Assembly (NCBI RefSeq): GCF_019391655.1
Contig: NZ_JAHXPQ010000001.1
Span: 1 to 64,000 of the forward strand
Length of the DNA stretch: 64,000 bases
Direction of reading: 5' to 3'
From: Mucilaginibacter rivuli
GTDB taxonomy: Bacteria; Bacteroidota; Bacteroidia; Sphingobacteriales; Sphingobacteriaceae
Shown piece after piece: positions 1 to 8,745 of the stretch. Numbering within the stretch: the stretch's first letter is position 1; each line of letters starts with the position of its first letter. Both the position numbers and the translations under genes were made by a program. The notes under the pieces were generated by a model. It saw only the letters and a program-made list of their open reading frames with translations, had not been told where the DNA came from and made no database searches.

Positions 1-387
1 CTTTATACTTTAGGGCGTTAGCTTCATAATCCTATTATCTCCCCTTTAATTTGGTTTGCCATACACCAATGTTAATAGAATGTGCCGCATAATGCTATGC
101 CAGGCTACAAATTAATCAGCGTAGTAACATAATAATTAATGGTAATCTAAAAAGATAACAAACCGAACTATTTGGCTAAAAAGTAAAGTCGGTTTTTTGA
201 ATATTAGTGCGTCTAATGCCCTGTATAACTACTTATAAAATTGAGTAGATATACGTATAATAAATTTACATCACTATCATATATTTGTTAGTAATACGGG
301 CCGTGGATACGTTAAGTACTTAAAACAAATTTTTAATATTTTTTAACAAATCATTCAATAAACTTCACCTAAACACAAAAAACAAAA
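1..387. other. Intergenic region at window start
   Basis: No convincing reading frame or RNA gene is seen in this AT-rich stretch. A TATATTTG sequence at 280-287 matches the Bacteroidota -7 consensus TAnnTTTG and lies 100 bp before the first gene, but no TTG lies at the usual upstream spacing, so the promoter call is weak. The gene upstream lies outside the window. Confidence 0.5.
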
Positions 388-852
388 ATGGCAGATTCCC
401 CAACAATTAAATTTTCATGGTTACAATACAACGTTAGCGACATTGAGTCTTTAATGGCAGCTCATCCAAGCATGGATAGCTTTGTATTTGGTTACCTTTT
501 TCCTGAATCAGGCGATGCATTACAACTTGTAGCTTATGTGCACTTATCTGAGGTAAATAAGTACGATCCGCATTATGATGTTTTATCGGTTTACGCAGAT
601 GAACCTGCATTATCTGTAAATGGCCCTATTCAGTTATGCGATAATGTGCTTGCTGTTGAAGATATGAGAAAGGAACTCGTAGATGCACACGGTGTAAAGG
701 CTGATTATATAATTTTTGCTCCTATAATAAATGCTGCAAATTATGTCTATTATCAGCTTCAGGCTTATCAAAATGGTGTTGGTGGTGCAAAACCACGCCG
801 TTTGCATGAAGGCGACGATTTTAATACTAATCCATCACCACCTGCAATATAA
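388..852 (+). CDS. Hypothetical protein, 154 aa
   Basis: I do not recognise this family. The protein has no signal peptide, membrane segment or cysteine-pair motif. It looks globular and acidic in the middle, with a low-complexity Asn/Pro-rich tail at the last 15 residues. The ATG at 388 follows an A-rich leader typical of Bacteroidota, which have little Shine-Dalgarno usage. It lies 14 bp upstream of a membrane protein/histidine kinase/response regulator set in the same orientation, so it may share their transcript. No function is inferred. Confidence 0.75.
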   Translation: MADSPTIKFSWLQYNVSDIESLMAAHPSMDSFVFGYLFPESGDALQLVAYVHLSEVNKYDPHYDVLSVYADEPALSVNGPIQLCDNVLAVEDMRKELVDAHGVKADYIIFAPIINAANYVYYQLQAYQNGVGGAKPRRLHEGDDFNTNPSPPAI

Positions 853-866
853 CTGTAGGTTAAAGC

Positions 867-1529
867 ATGTTGGAATTTATAACGTTTTTACTTGATTGGT
901 CGGAGGTTTGGGCAATATTAATTCCAGCGGCTATCCTTATCAGAAGAAAACAACCGGAAAAACTTGCTCCGGTTGTTTTTTATGTTTGGATGGCATTATT
1001 TATAAATGTTGCTATTGATGTAACCTGGAAATTGCGCACGGTTTTGCCGGCTTCGTATAATTCAAATAACTATTTGTATAACCTGCACTCTGTAGTGCGG
1101 TTTTTTTTATTTGCCATATTTTTCATCAGGTTGGAGCAGCCTTTTCTGGCATATATTAAAAAGGCATTAATGGTTATATATGCTTTGTTTTTAATTGTAA
1201 ATTTTGGATTTTTTGAACGTTTTTTTAATTATTGGCAATTTAGTAATCGCTTATTATCTGTAGAAGCTGTATTGCTTTTATTTTACGTGCTTCAATATTA
1301 CCTATTCAAAATAGGTGAAGGAATGGAAGTGTTTAGCTATAATTCGGACTTTTGGATAGTAACCGGGCTAGGTGTTTACGTAAGCATTAATTTTTTTATA
1401 TTCCTTTTATACCATGAGTTAACTGTTCGTATGCAGCACTTCGCTATCAATTTATGGAATGTGCATAATATTACTTTTATAATTTTTAATTTGTTTTTAG
1501 CCAAAGGTTTTAATGAATCCAGAGAATGA
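867..1529 (+). CDS. Polytopic membrane protein, likely sensor partner of the histidine kinase
   Basis: A 220-aa protein made almost entirely of hydrophobic segments, by eye six or seven helices, with short charged loops such as RRKQPEK near residues 26-32. No enzymatic motif is visible. Its last 17 bases overlap the start of the downstream histidine kinase, which itself has only one membrane helix, so the two are probably translationally coupled. I infer that this protein supplies the membrane sensing part of a split sensor kinase. It could also be an unrelated integral membrane protein in the same operon. Confidence 0.75.
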   Translation: MLEFITFLLDWSEVWAILIPAAILIRRKQPEKLAPVVFYVWMALFINVAIDVTWKLRTVLPASYNSNNYLYNLHSVVRFFLFAIFFIRLEQPFLAYIKKALMVIYALFLIVNFGFFERFFNYWQFSNRLLSVEAVLLLFYVLQYYLFKIGEGMEVFSYNSDFWIVTGLGVYVSINFFIFLLYHELTVRMQHFAINLWNVHNITFIIFNLFLAKGFNESRE

Positions 1530-2310
1530 TGATATCCGATTTTATTTGGTAGTGGGCATTGCCGCAATGCTTTTACTGTTTGTAAGCTTTTTGCTTATTT
1601 TTATATTCGCTCAACGGAAGCGTATACAGTATCAAAACTCGTTGCAAACATTAAAGGAAAGCCAGCAACACCAGTTAATAGACGCGGCTGTGCGTAGCGA
1701 GGAGTCTGAGCGTCATCGTATAGCAGAGGAGCTACATGATGAAGTGGGGGCCATCCTATCGTCAACCAAACTACATGTGTACGGTATAGGCACTGATGAT
1801 ATGGATGAATACCACCAGGTGTTGCATAAAAAGTGTATCGCGTTGCTGGATGATGCTATAATTAAGGTAAGAGGTATATCGCACAACCTGCATTCAAGTA
1901 TTTTGAAAGAGTTTGGTTTAAATGAAGCAATAAAACACTTTGCCGCTAAAATGAGCTCAGGTACAGTAATGGAAATTACTACAGAACTTGATTATAGTTA
2001 TATTACAGCCGATCCTAAAGATGATATTAATGTTTACCGGATTATACAGGAATTAACAAATAATATTTTGAAACACGCGCATGCTGATAAGATCCGCATC
2101 AAATCGCAGTTTGATAAGAAAATATTGACCATGACAGTTTTGCATAATGGCGATGGGCTTACACAAGCTGATTTTGAGACAAAGAGGTATAACAAAGACG
2201 GGCTTGGATTAAAAAACATTCAAAACAGGGCGATACTGTTAAAAGGAAACCTGAATTTTTCGAAGAATGCCAACGGTTCTAAAATTAATATTTTGATTCC
2301 ACGAAACTAA
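1513..2310 (+). CDS. Sensor histidine kinase, HisKA_3 (NarL/LiaS-type)
   Basis: A 265-aa kinase. A single membrane helix spans about residues 11-33, followed by a short coiled linker. The dimerisation/phosphoacceptor domain has the HisKA_3 signature ESERHRIAEELHDEVGA with the predicted phosphorylated histidine at residue 75. A HATPase_c domain follows, with an N-box-like QELTNNILKHA and a G-box GLGLKNI near residue 230. The family autophosphorylates and passes phosphate to a LuxR-type regulator. The start overlaps the membrane protein gene by 17 bp, and the response regulator begins 1 bp after the stop, so all three form one operon. There is no extracellular sensing domain in this chain. Confidence 0.92.
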   Translation: MNPENDDIRFYLVVGIAAMLLLFVSFLLIFIFAQRKRIQYQNSLQTLKESQQHQLIDAAVRSEESERHRIAEELHDEVGAILSSTKLHVYGIGTDDMDEYHQVLHKKCIALLDDAIIKVRGISHNLHSSILKEFGLNEAIKHFAAKMSSGTVMEITTELDYSYITADPKDDINVYRIIQELTNNILKHAHADKIRIKSQFDKKILTMTVLHNGDGLTQADFETKRYNKDGLGLKNIQNRAILLKGNLNFSKNANGSKINILIPRN

Positions 2311-2311
2311 A

Positions 2312-2959
2312 ATGAGCAAGATAAAAGTTGCTATAGCCGATGATTCCGTCATCTTTAGAGAAGGCCTGAAAGTTAGTTTGTTAGCTGACGAAACATTTGA
2401 ATTGATATTAGAGGCCGGTAACGGAGAAGAGTTATTGGCAGGTATTGAAAAAGCAATGCCTGATGTTATTTTGATGGATCTTAAAATGCCGGTAATGGAT
2501 GGCATGGAGGCTACCAAGGCTGTAAAAAAGCGTTATAGTAACATTAAGGTACTTGCTGTAACTATGTATGATGATGAAAACTTCATTATCCATTTAATGG
2601 AAAATGGGGCAAACGGCTATCTTTTAAAAAATGCCGACCCGGCAGAAATTAGAAAAGCTATTTATGCCGCTGCCGAAAATGGGTATTACTTTAATGACCT
2701 GGTGAGTAAAACACTATTAAAAAAGGTTATAGTAAAACAAAACATAAAGCCCTCGTTCAATAAAAAGGTTGAGTTTACCGACCGGGAACTCGAAGTATTG
2801 AAATTGATTTGTAACGAAAAAACAAGTACCGAAATAGGTGAGGCGATATTTTTAAGCCCGCGCTCTGTTGAGGGTATCAGGCAACACTTGCTCGATAAAA
2901 TAGGTGTGCGCAATACTGCCGGTATAGTAATGTTTGCCGTTAGGAATGGCTTGATATAA
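2312..2959 (+). CDS. Response regulator, REC plus LuxR-type HTH
   Basis: A 215-aa NarL/FixJ-type regulator. The receiver domain occupies about residues 1-120, with acidic pocket Asp10/Asp11 and predicted phosphoacceptor Asp56 in the LMDLKMP motif. A LuxR-type helix-turn-helix covers about residues 148-210 (FTDRELEVLKLI...). It follows the histidine kinase stop by one base and is its evident cognate partner. Targets are unknown; the preceding hypothetical gene or the operon itself are possible. Confidence 0.93.
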   Translation: MSKIKVAIADDSVIFREGLKVSLLADETFELILEAGNGEELLAGIEKAMPDVILMDLKMPVMDGMEATKAVKKRYSNIKVLAVTMYDDENFIIHLMENGANGYLLKNADPAEIRKAIYAAAENGYYFNDLVSKTLLKKVIVKQNIKPSFNKKVEFTDRELEVLKLICNEKTSTEIGEAIFLSPRSVEGIRQHLLDKIGVRNTAGIVMFAVRNGLI

Positions 2960-3063
2960 CGGTGCTTATATCCTAATCGCTCTGAACGCGTAGCGATACT
3001 GTTACGTTTTAAGCTTGCAGATTTTTGCAGTCAAATAGTTATTTTTGATTAAAACCATATCCT

Positions 3064-3951
3064 ATGAGCCAGATCAAAAAAGAAGACATCCAACAGGAAG
3101 TGTTTGACCTGTATGATGATTACGCCCATGACCGGCTGGACCGCCGTAGCTTTGTACAGAAACTATCGTTATATGCTGTGGGCGGTTTAACTGTACCTGC
3201 TCTGATGAGTTTTCTAATGCCGGATTATAAGGGGACGCTCCAGACTAAAATGGACGATTCCCGATTAAAATCTGAATATATTCATTATGATTCGCCAAAA
3301 GGCGGCGGTAGCATTAAAGCATTATTATCGGAACCAAAGGATAATAAAAAGAAACTAGGCGGTATTATTGTGGTACACGAAAACCGTGGTTTAAATCCTT
3401 ATATTGAAGATGTTGCCCGTAGAGCGGCATTAGCCGGTTTTATTAGCCTTGCGCCGGATGCCTTGAGCCCTTTAGGCGGTTACCCCGGTAATGATGATGA
3501 AGGCCGCGCCATGCAAAGTAAAAGAGATCCTAAAGAAATGGTGGAGGACTTTTTAGATGCATTTAACTACCTGAAAAATCATCCGGATTGTAATGGCAAG
3601 GTAGGTGTAGTTGGTTTTTGTTATGGTGGTGGTATAGCCAATACGCTGGCCGTACGTTTGCCAAACTTGGCAGCAGCGGTACCCTTTTACGGCGCCCAGC
3701 CTGTAGCTGATGATGTGCCTAAGATACAGGCGCCTTTATTATTACATTATGCTTCATTGGATACCCGCATAACGGGTGGCTGGCCGGCTTATGAGGCGGC
3801 CTTAAAAGCAAATGGTAAAAAATACCAGGCCTATATTTACGAAAATGTGAATCATGGTTTTCATAACGATACAACGCCACGCTATGATAAGGCCGCTGCG
3901 GAACTAGCCTGGAAACGGACTATTGACTTTTTTAGCGAGCAACTGAAATAA
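3064..3951 (+). CDS. Dienelactone hydrolase family protein with Tat-like N-terminus
   Basis: A 295-aa alpha/beta hydrolase. The nucleophile elbow GFCYGG puts the catalytic cysteine at residue 186, with Asp233 (SLD) and His264 (NHGFH) completing a Cys-Asp-His triad as in dienelactone hydrolase. The N-terminus carries DRRSFVQKL (Arg27-Arg28) followed by a moderately hydrophobic stretch to about residue 52, which resembles a twin-arginine signal or anchor. The family hydrolyses lactones or esters; the actual substrate cannot be told. It stands 104 bp after the response regulator and probably has its own promoter. Confidence 0.88.
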   Translation: MSQIKKEDIQQEVFDLYDDYAHDRLDRRSFVQKLSLYAVGGLTVPALMSFLMPDYKGTLQTKMDDSRLKSEYIHYDSPKGGGSIKALLSEPKDNKKKLGGIIVVHENRGLNPYIEDVARRAALAGFISLAPDALSPLGGYPGNDDEGRAMQSKRDPKEMVEDFLDAFNYLKNHPDCNGKVGVVGFCYGGGIANTLAVRLPNLAAAVPFYGAQPVADDVPKIQAPLLLHYASLDTRITGGWPAYEAALKANGKKYQAYIYENVNHGFHNDTTPRYDKAAAELAWKRTIDFFSEQLK

Positions 3952-4005
3952 TGATGGATAAGTGTAAGACGATCAGGATTTAGCTGGCAAAATTTGGAGC
4001 AATAA

Positions 4006-4197
4006 CTAACGCTCAACAGATACGTTTTTTGCCAGGGTTTTAAATCTGTCACCATTTTCCTGCAACACGGTTATTGTTATGTGGCCGGTCTTACTCGTAT
4101 TAATATCTTTTACCCGGCCCGTTTTACCCTTGTGCGTGCCACCAATAACCGTGCAGGCTGCACCATCTTTTAAACTGTTATCTGAATCGGTTTGCAT
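4006..4197 (-). CDS. Small KOW-motif protein, 63 aa
   Basis: A short protein whose core, CTVIGGTHKGKTGRVKDI, is a clear KOW motif as found in ribosomal protein L24 and NusG-type factors, which bind RNA or ribosomal surfaces. Length and context do not match L24: no ribosomal operon is near. It is convergent with the dienelactone hydrolase gene, 54 bp away. Probably a stand-alone KOW protein of unknown role. Confidence 0.8.
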   Translation of the reverse strand: MQTDSDNSLKDGAACTVIGGTHKGKTGRVKDINTSKTGHITITVLQENGDRFKTLAKNVSVER

Positions 4198-4439
4198 ATA
4201 CTACAATGTTAATACACTTAAGCTTATTGAATCCTTTCCCGTAGTCTCCTTTCGATGTTTTTGGAAGGGGATTTTTTTATCTTACCAAAGTTAATAATCA
4301 AGTTGTCACTGTTGGTAACTTCTATTTGGAACATCCGAATGAAAAATTAATCTTTAAAGATAACGATCCTACACAATTTTCTAATAGCCTTTAAGCGGAT
4401 TGGGAAATTAGTTCACCGTAATAAGTATCTTCATAATCA
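4198..4439. other. AT-rich gap left of the DUF4365-like gene
   Basis: I see no gene, terminator hairpin or direct repeat of the tRNA 3' end here. The stretch forms the left flank of the lone accessory gene that starts at 4440. Confidence 0.4.
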
Positions 4440-6354
4440 ATGGCGAAGTCAAAATCAGCAAATACACCTTCGATTAAGGACAGCAAGCCTACTGGGCATG
4501 CCAGAACTACTCCTTCCGAATTGCGATCAGTAAAGCTTTTTTGGGGACTAATGGACGATAAACACATCATGGGCAAACCGGAAGCCTCAGATAAACACCC
4601 CAATCATGACGGCATTTTTGAGTTTACGTTGGCTGACGGAACACCAGTAGGCAACTTCGCAGTACAGATCAAAACATTACAAAAACGCTATACCAATAAT
4701 CCTAAACATCAATGTAAACTTGGCTTTCTTGCTTATTGCCATAAAACCAATCTACCAGTGATTTTAGTTGCGGTCGACCAAGCCCGATCCTTGGTTTATT
4801 GGCGTCACATGGATCCTGCCACAATTAACGAAGCCCAGGCAAATATTTCGGGTCAATCCGTGATGATCCCCTTTGCTAATGATCATGTTATCGATTTAGC
4901 GCGGCAGGATTATGTCAGGGCATGGCAAACCATCGTCGAGCAAGATGTAGCGTTGCGAAAAAATTCAGACGAGCGTGAACGGGCTTATGAAAGTATGGAA
5001 GAGGAATTTAAAGCATTTCGGCAACAATTGGCACCACCAGAAATGCTAAACCAAGAAGAGGTGGCATCTTTTCAGCGGTATCTGGATCAAATCAATTCTA
5101 TCCTCGACTATGAATTTCCGGTTCTAAAAACTCACGCCTATCCAAATTACTGGAAGATAGGTGTAGCTGTTGCCAAAACGGGCTTGGGTGAGCGTTCTCA
5201 CTTCATAATCCCTATCGCTTTCGGCAAAAGCGAGCTACCGGTACGCCAACTGGAAATAACCACCGAAAAAGAAATGATGGAAGTCTTTCATCGACAAGGT
5301 GCGACCGTATTGTATAGCGGAACGATGGAAAGTATTTTAAACTTCCATGAATATCATGCTTATACCGTGGTAAAAGATGATATATTGCGCGCTTTTAACA
5401 AGTCACCGCTATTTGTGCCAGAAGAAAAGCTTGCAAATGAATATTTAGCAGCATTCGTGGGTACTTTTTACGCTTTGCTGGGTTTACACTATAAAGAGCA
5501 GCCCATTGCATTAAAGGAACTCCAATATTTATTACATGCTGTTCTGCCTGTGTCCTATGAAACAAGACATAGCGATATCGCTGATGGGGTTACTGACCTT
5601 AATTACGGCATTGATAGTGAAAAAGACAGGTTACCACAGCAACATTATAAATATCGCATCGATAAAACGAAAGCATTGCTTCAGGAGGGGTATATACCTC
5701 AGTATCGCACGAATACCTATTCTAAACTTTTTTATGTGCCCTTAGTGCATCGATACATTTCTTTTTTATTAGAAGTAGGACAAATTCAATTAATGCCCGT
5801 CTTTGCCACCGATCCTTTGCAGCGTAGTCATACGCCTATTCATACTGGCATTCTTAACATGCAGTTAGTGAAGAAAAACCTTCAATTTTTTTTTTAGTCG
5901 CATTCAAGAAATATATGAGCGTTATCTCAAAGAGAATTTTAAGCACAGCGTAGATAAAGTTGATTTTTTTGATGGGGCGTCGCTGATGGTATTCGTTCTG
6001 CAAACCGTGGGGCATGCGGCTGCGAAACCGTATATAGAGTGCTACCGCATACATGATGACCGCTTCGGGGAACGTCGAATATTGTATTACAATGATACGG
6101 ATACGGACAATCCGATTGACCGGAAACGATGGTATGTAGACCGCGACCCAACCTGTGTTATTTACGGACAACGTTTTGTCATTTCTTCAATGACCGTTAC
6201 GCCAATCGACTTTTTATTTGAGCGGTCGCCGTCCTATGCTTTTATCAATAAACAGATATTGAAAAGGTTGGAAAGTTACTTGGAAAAAAAGGCACGCTCA
6301 CCACGAAATTTATTTATAGAACCAGTGAGCGATAGCGATTCCATTATAAATTAG
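4440..6354 (+). pseudogene. DUF4365-like nuclease-fold gene, frameshifted at a T10 run
   Basis: The frame opened at 4440 stops at 5897 (485 aa) directly after a run of ten T (5886-5895). The +1 frame then continues without a stop to 6354. Removing one T joins both into a single 637-aa protein. Residues about 25-150 resemble DUF4365: Asp57 in NHDGIFEF, then FAVQIKTL with Gln76 and Lys78, a D...QxK arrangement like a PD-(D/E)xK nuclease core, and the PVILVAVD strand with a following YWR. The remaining 480 residues are unrecognised and contain no visible helicase or transmembrane motif. The gene stands alone between a KOW gene and a tRNA, typical of an accessory or defence gene. The shift may be a true mutation, phase variation or a homopolymer sequencing error. 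Confidence 0.65.
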
Positions 6355-6474
6355 TAATGTATAGGTTATAGAAGGACTGCTTTACGGGTTATGAGTCTTA
6401 GAAACTTGTTGTACCCATGTTGTACCAAAATAAAGCAGCCCATTGCATTTTACTACAACAGGCTGATTATCAAG

Positions 6475-6548
6475 TAGCGGGGAGCAGGATCGAACTGCCG
6501 ACCTTAGGGTTATGAATCCTACGCTCTAACCATCTGAGCTACCCCGCC
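6475..6548 (-). tRNA. tRNA-Met (anticodon CAT)
   Basis: Reading the minus strand, 74 bases fold as a tRNA: 7-bp acceptor GGCGGGG with CCCCGCT (first pair G-U), TA at 8-9, D arm with AGCTCAG, anticodon loop TTCATAA, and T arm with TTCGATC. CCA is not encoded, as usual in Bacteroidota. The anticodon stem has an A-C mismatch next to the loop. A G at position 1 argues against initiator tRNA. Elongator Met is most likely, but a lysidine-modified tRNA-Ile2 also carries CAT and cannot be excluded by eye. Confidence 0.9.
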
Positions 6549-6732
6549 GTTTTGCATTTGTTGATAAGTGGTTTGCTTATCATGCATTTATTTAATTGCA
6601 ACTACTTACCTTACGGCTGTGTTACCCCTTTTTTAAAAAGGTTTGCAAATATAGCAGAAATTCGTTTCCTTTAGAAAAAATGTTAACATTTACCACCTAA
6701 GTAATTTATAACCCTGTACTGTACACATCATC

Positions 6733-7113
6733 ATGTCGGAAAAGAAAAAATTTAATATAGAATACGAAATAAAGTCGTCTCCAAGAATACTGTATAGCTT
6801 TCTGAATGAACCCAATGGGTTGGCACAATGGTTTGCCGATGATGTGAACGTAAGAGACTCGATCTACACCTTTACCTGGGATGGCGAAGAACAAAAAGCA
6901 AAATTGGTGGGATTAAAAGAATATAAATCGGTAAAGTTTAAATGGATGGACGATGAACCTCAGTGCTACTTTGAGATGGAAATTATCCAGGATGAGCTTA
7001 CCAATGATGTTGCCCTTAGTGTTACAGATTTTGCTCCCGAAGAAAACATTGCCGAACGTAAATTGATATGGGATAATCAGATTGATTACCTTATCAGCGT
7101 TATAGGTGCATAG
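6733..7113 (+). CDS. START-like domain protein, 126 aa
   Basis: A small single-domain protein resembling the START-like/AHSA1 fold found next to LptF/LptG permeases in Bacteroidota: an N-terminal strand with FNIEYEIKSSPRILY, then the helix containing EPNGLAQWFADDV, and a C-terminal helix ending in NQIDYLISVIGA. Such folds form a hydrophobic cavity for lipids or other small ligands; the ligand here is unknown. It lies 27 bp upstream of the permease gene and is probably co-transcribed with it. Its last third is repeated downstream at 8581-8727. Confidence 0.85.
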   Translation: MSEKKKFNIEYEIKSSPRILYSFLNEPNGLAQWFADDVNVRDSIYTFTWDGEEQKAKLVGLKEYKSVKFKWMDDEPQCYFEMEIIQDELTNDVALSVTDFAPEENIAERKLIWDNQIDYLISVIGA

Positions 7114-7140
7114 GGAGAATAAGCGCCCTATTTTTGTATT

Positions 7141-8565
7141 GTGAAAAAGATACACCTGCTAATTTTAAAAGCCTTTATCAGGCCTTTCATTGTAACCTTT
7201 TTCATTGTGATGTTTGTGTTTTTGATGCTTTTCCTGTGGAAATACATCGATGATATGGTGGGTAAAGGCTTCGAATGGTATACCATCCTCAAACTCATGA
7301 TGTATGCCTCGGTAACCAACGTTGCCATGGCACTGCCCCTGTCGGTACTTCTCTCTTCTATCATGACTTATGGTACGCTCGGCGAAAACTACGAACTCGT
7401 AGCGATTAAATCAGCAGGCATATCATTAACCCGGGCGCTTTATCCTATGATTATTGTGGTGAGCATACTGGCCATATCTGCCTTTTTCTTTTCCGATTAT
7501 ACGTTGCCGGTAGCTAACCGCAAGTTTTTGACGTTGTTGTATGACGTTCGCGAACAAAAATCGGCAAAATTGATCAAGGTGGGGGTTTTTAATAACAGCT
7601 TCCCGGATTATAGCATACGTGTAGGTCGTAAAGACGCGGATAATCAACGTTTGTACGATATCATGATTTATCAAAAGAACAAAAGCAAAGCCGGTAACGA
7701 TATTATTTTCGCCAAAGAGGGGGTAATGACCCGCTCGCGTGATAATTCGTACTTAATTCTCAAACTAAAAAACGGGGTGCATTACCAGGAATCAAGCGGC
7801 GAGAATGTTTATAACCCACGTCAAAAATTTACACGTTTTTATTTTAAAGAGACTTCTCAAAAGCTGGATTTGTCGGGCTTTACACTGCATCGCACAAACG
7901 ATTCACTTTTTAATGGGGCTTTCCAGATGATGAGTTCAAAACAATTGATGTATACTTTTAAAACCGTTACAAAGCAAACAGGAGAATTAGAGAAAAACAA
8001 CTATGCTATTATTACACCCAACATCAAATATTTTGTTGTTCCGCACCAGCCTGTACCACCAATCCCGGTTATTATTCCGTATGGTAAAGTAATTGATGCC
8101 ATACCGGCCGATCAACAAGCCAATGCCATTCAAAATGCAAGTATGGAAGCAAAGATCATCAAGAACATTATGGGTGATAAAGTGGTAGATTATATGCAAA
8201 GGCAAAATGATCTGCGCAAATACCTCGTTGAGTATCAGAAAAAATTTACCCTATCGGCTGCTTGTATAATGCTGTTTTTAATAGGAGCGCCTCTGGGAGC
8301 CATTATCCGCAAAGGCGGCCTGGGATTACCGGTAGTGATATCGGTAATATTCTTTCTTATCTATTTTATGATAACCAGTATTGGCGAAAAAACTGCGCAA
8401 AACGGCACGCTGTCTCCCATCTTAGGTGCCTGGATGGCTATTATTATACTAACGCCTATCGGGTTATTCTTATCATACAAGGCCTCTAATGACTCTGTGT
8501 TATTTGATGCCGAAATGTATAAGCGCTGGATAAATACCCTGGTAGCCAGGTTTAAAAAAGGGTAA
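7141..8565 (+). CDS. LptF/LptG family permease, copy 1
   Basis: A 474-aa YjgP/YjgQ family inner-membrane protein. Three hydrophobic helices lie in the first 130 residues (IVTFFIVMFVFLMLFLW, the LPLSVLLSS region, YPMIIVVSILAISAFFF) and three more after residue 370, flanking a large periplasmic domain, which is the LptF/LptG architecture. The family forms the transmembrane part of the ABC exporter that moves lipopolysaccharide towards the outer membrane with LptB. The start is a GTG, conserved in the second copy. A closely related gene follows in tandem. Because the two copies are so alike they are not a classical diverged LptF plus LptG pair. Confidence 0.92.
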   Translation: MKKIHLLILKAFIRPFIVTFFIVMFVFLMLFLWKYIDDMVGKGFEWYTILKLMMYASVTNVAMALPLSVLLSSIMTYGTLGENYELVAIKSAGISLTRALYPMIIVVSILAISAFFFSDYTLPVANRKFLTLLYDVREQKSAKLIKVGVFNNSFPDYSIRVGRKDADNQRLYDIMIYQKNKSKAGNDIIFAKEGVMTRSRDNSYLILKLKNGVHYQESSGENVYNPRQKFTRFYFKETSQKLDLSGFTLHRTNDSLFNGAFQMMSSKQLMYTFKTVTKQTGELEKNNYAIITPNIKYFVVPHQPVPPIPVIIPYGKVIDAIPADQQANAIQNASMEAKIIKNIMGDKVVDYMQRQNDLRKYLVEYQKKFTLSAACIMLFLIGAPLGAIIRKGGLGLPVVISVIFFLIYFMITSIGEKTAQNGTLSPILGAWMAIIILTPIGLFLSYKASNDSVLFDAEMYKRWINTLVARFKKG

Positions 8566-8580
8566 GTACATTTGCGTAAG

Positions 8581-8727
8581 ATGGGAGTTATCCCGCAGGG
8601 GCTTACCAATGATGCTGCCCTTAGCGTTACAGATCGTGCTCCGGAAGAAAGTATTGCTGAACGTAAATTGATATGGGATAATCAGATCAATTACCTTATC
8701 AGCGTTATAGGTGCATGGGGAAAATAA
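8581..8727 (+). pseudogene. Duplicated 3' fragment of the START-like gene
   Basis: These 147 bases repeat the last third of the START-like gene (from 6976) at an exact offset of 1605 bp. They still form an open frame of 48 codons beginning with ATG and containing RKLIWDNQINYLISVIGA. The original stop codon has become TGG, so the frame runs three codons further. The fragment lacks the N-terminal two thirds of the fold and is best read as a relic of the tandem duplication that also made the second permease gene. It may still be translated. Confidence 0.85.
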
Positions 8728-8745
8728 ATTCCCTATTTTTGTATT

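Noticed and set aside
4291..4305. Short match (ATCAAGT) to the sequence at the tRNA 3' flank, considered as an attachment-site copy
   Set aside because: Seven bases is within chance and the match lies outside the tRNA itself.
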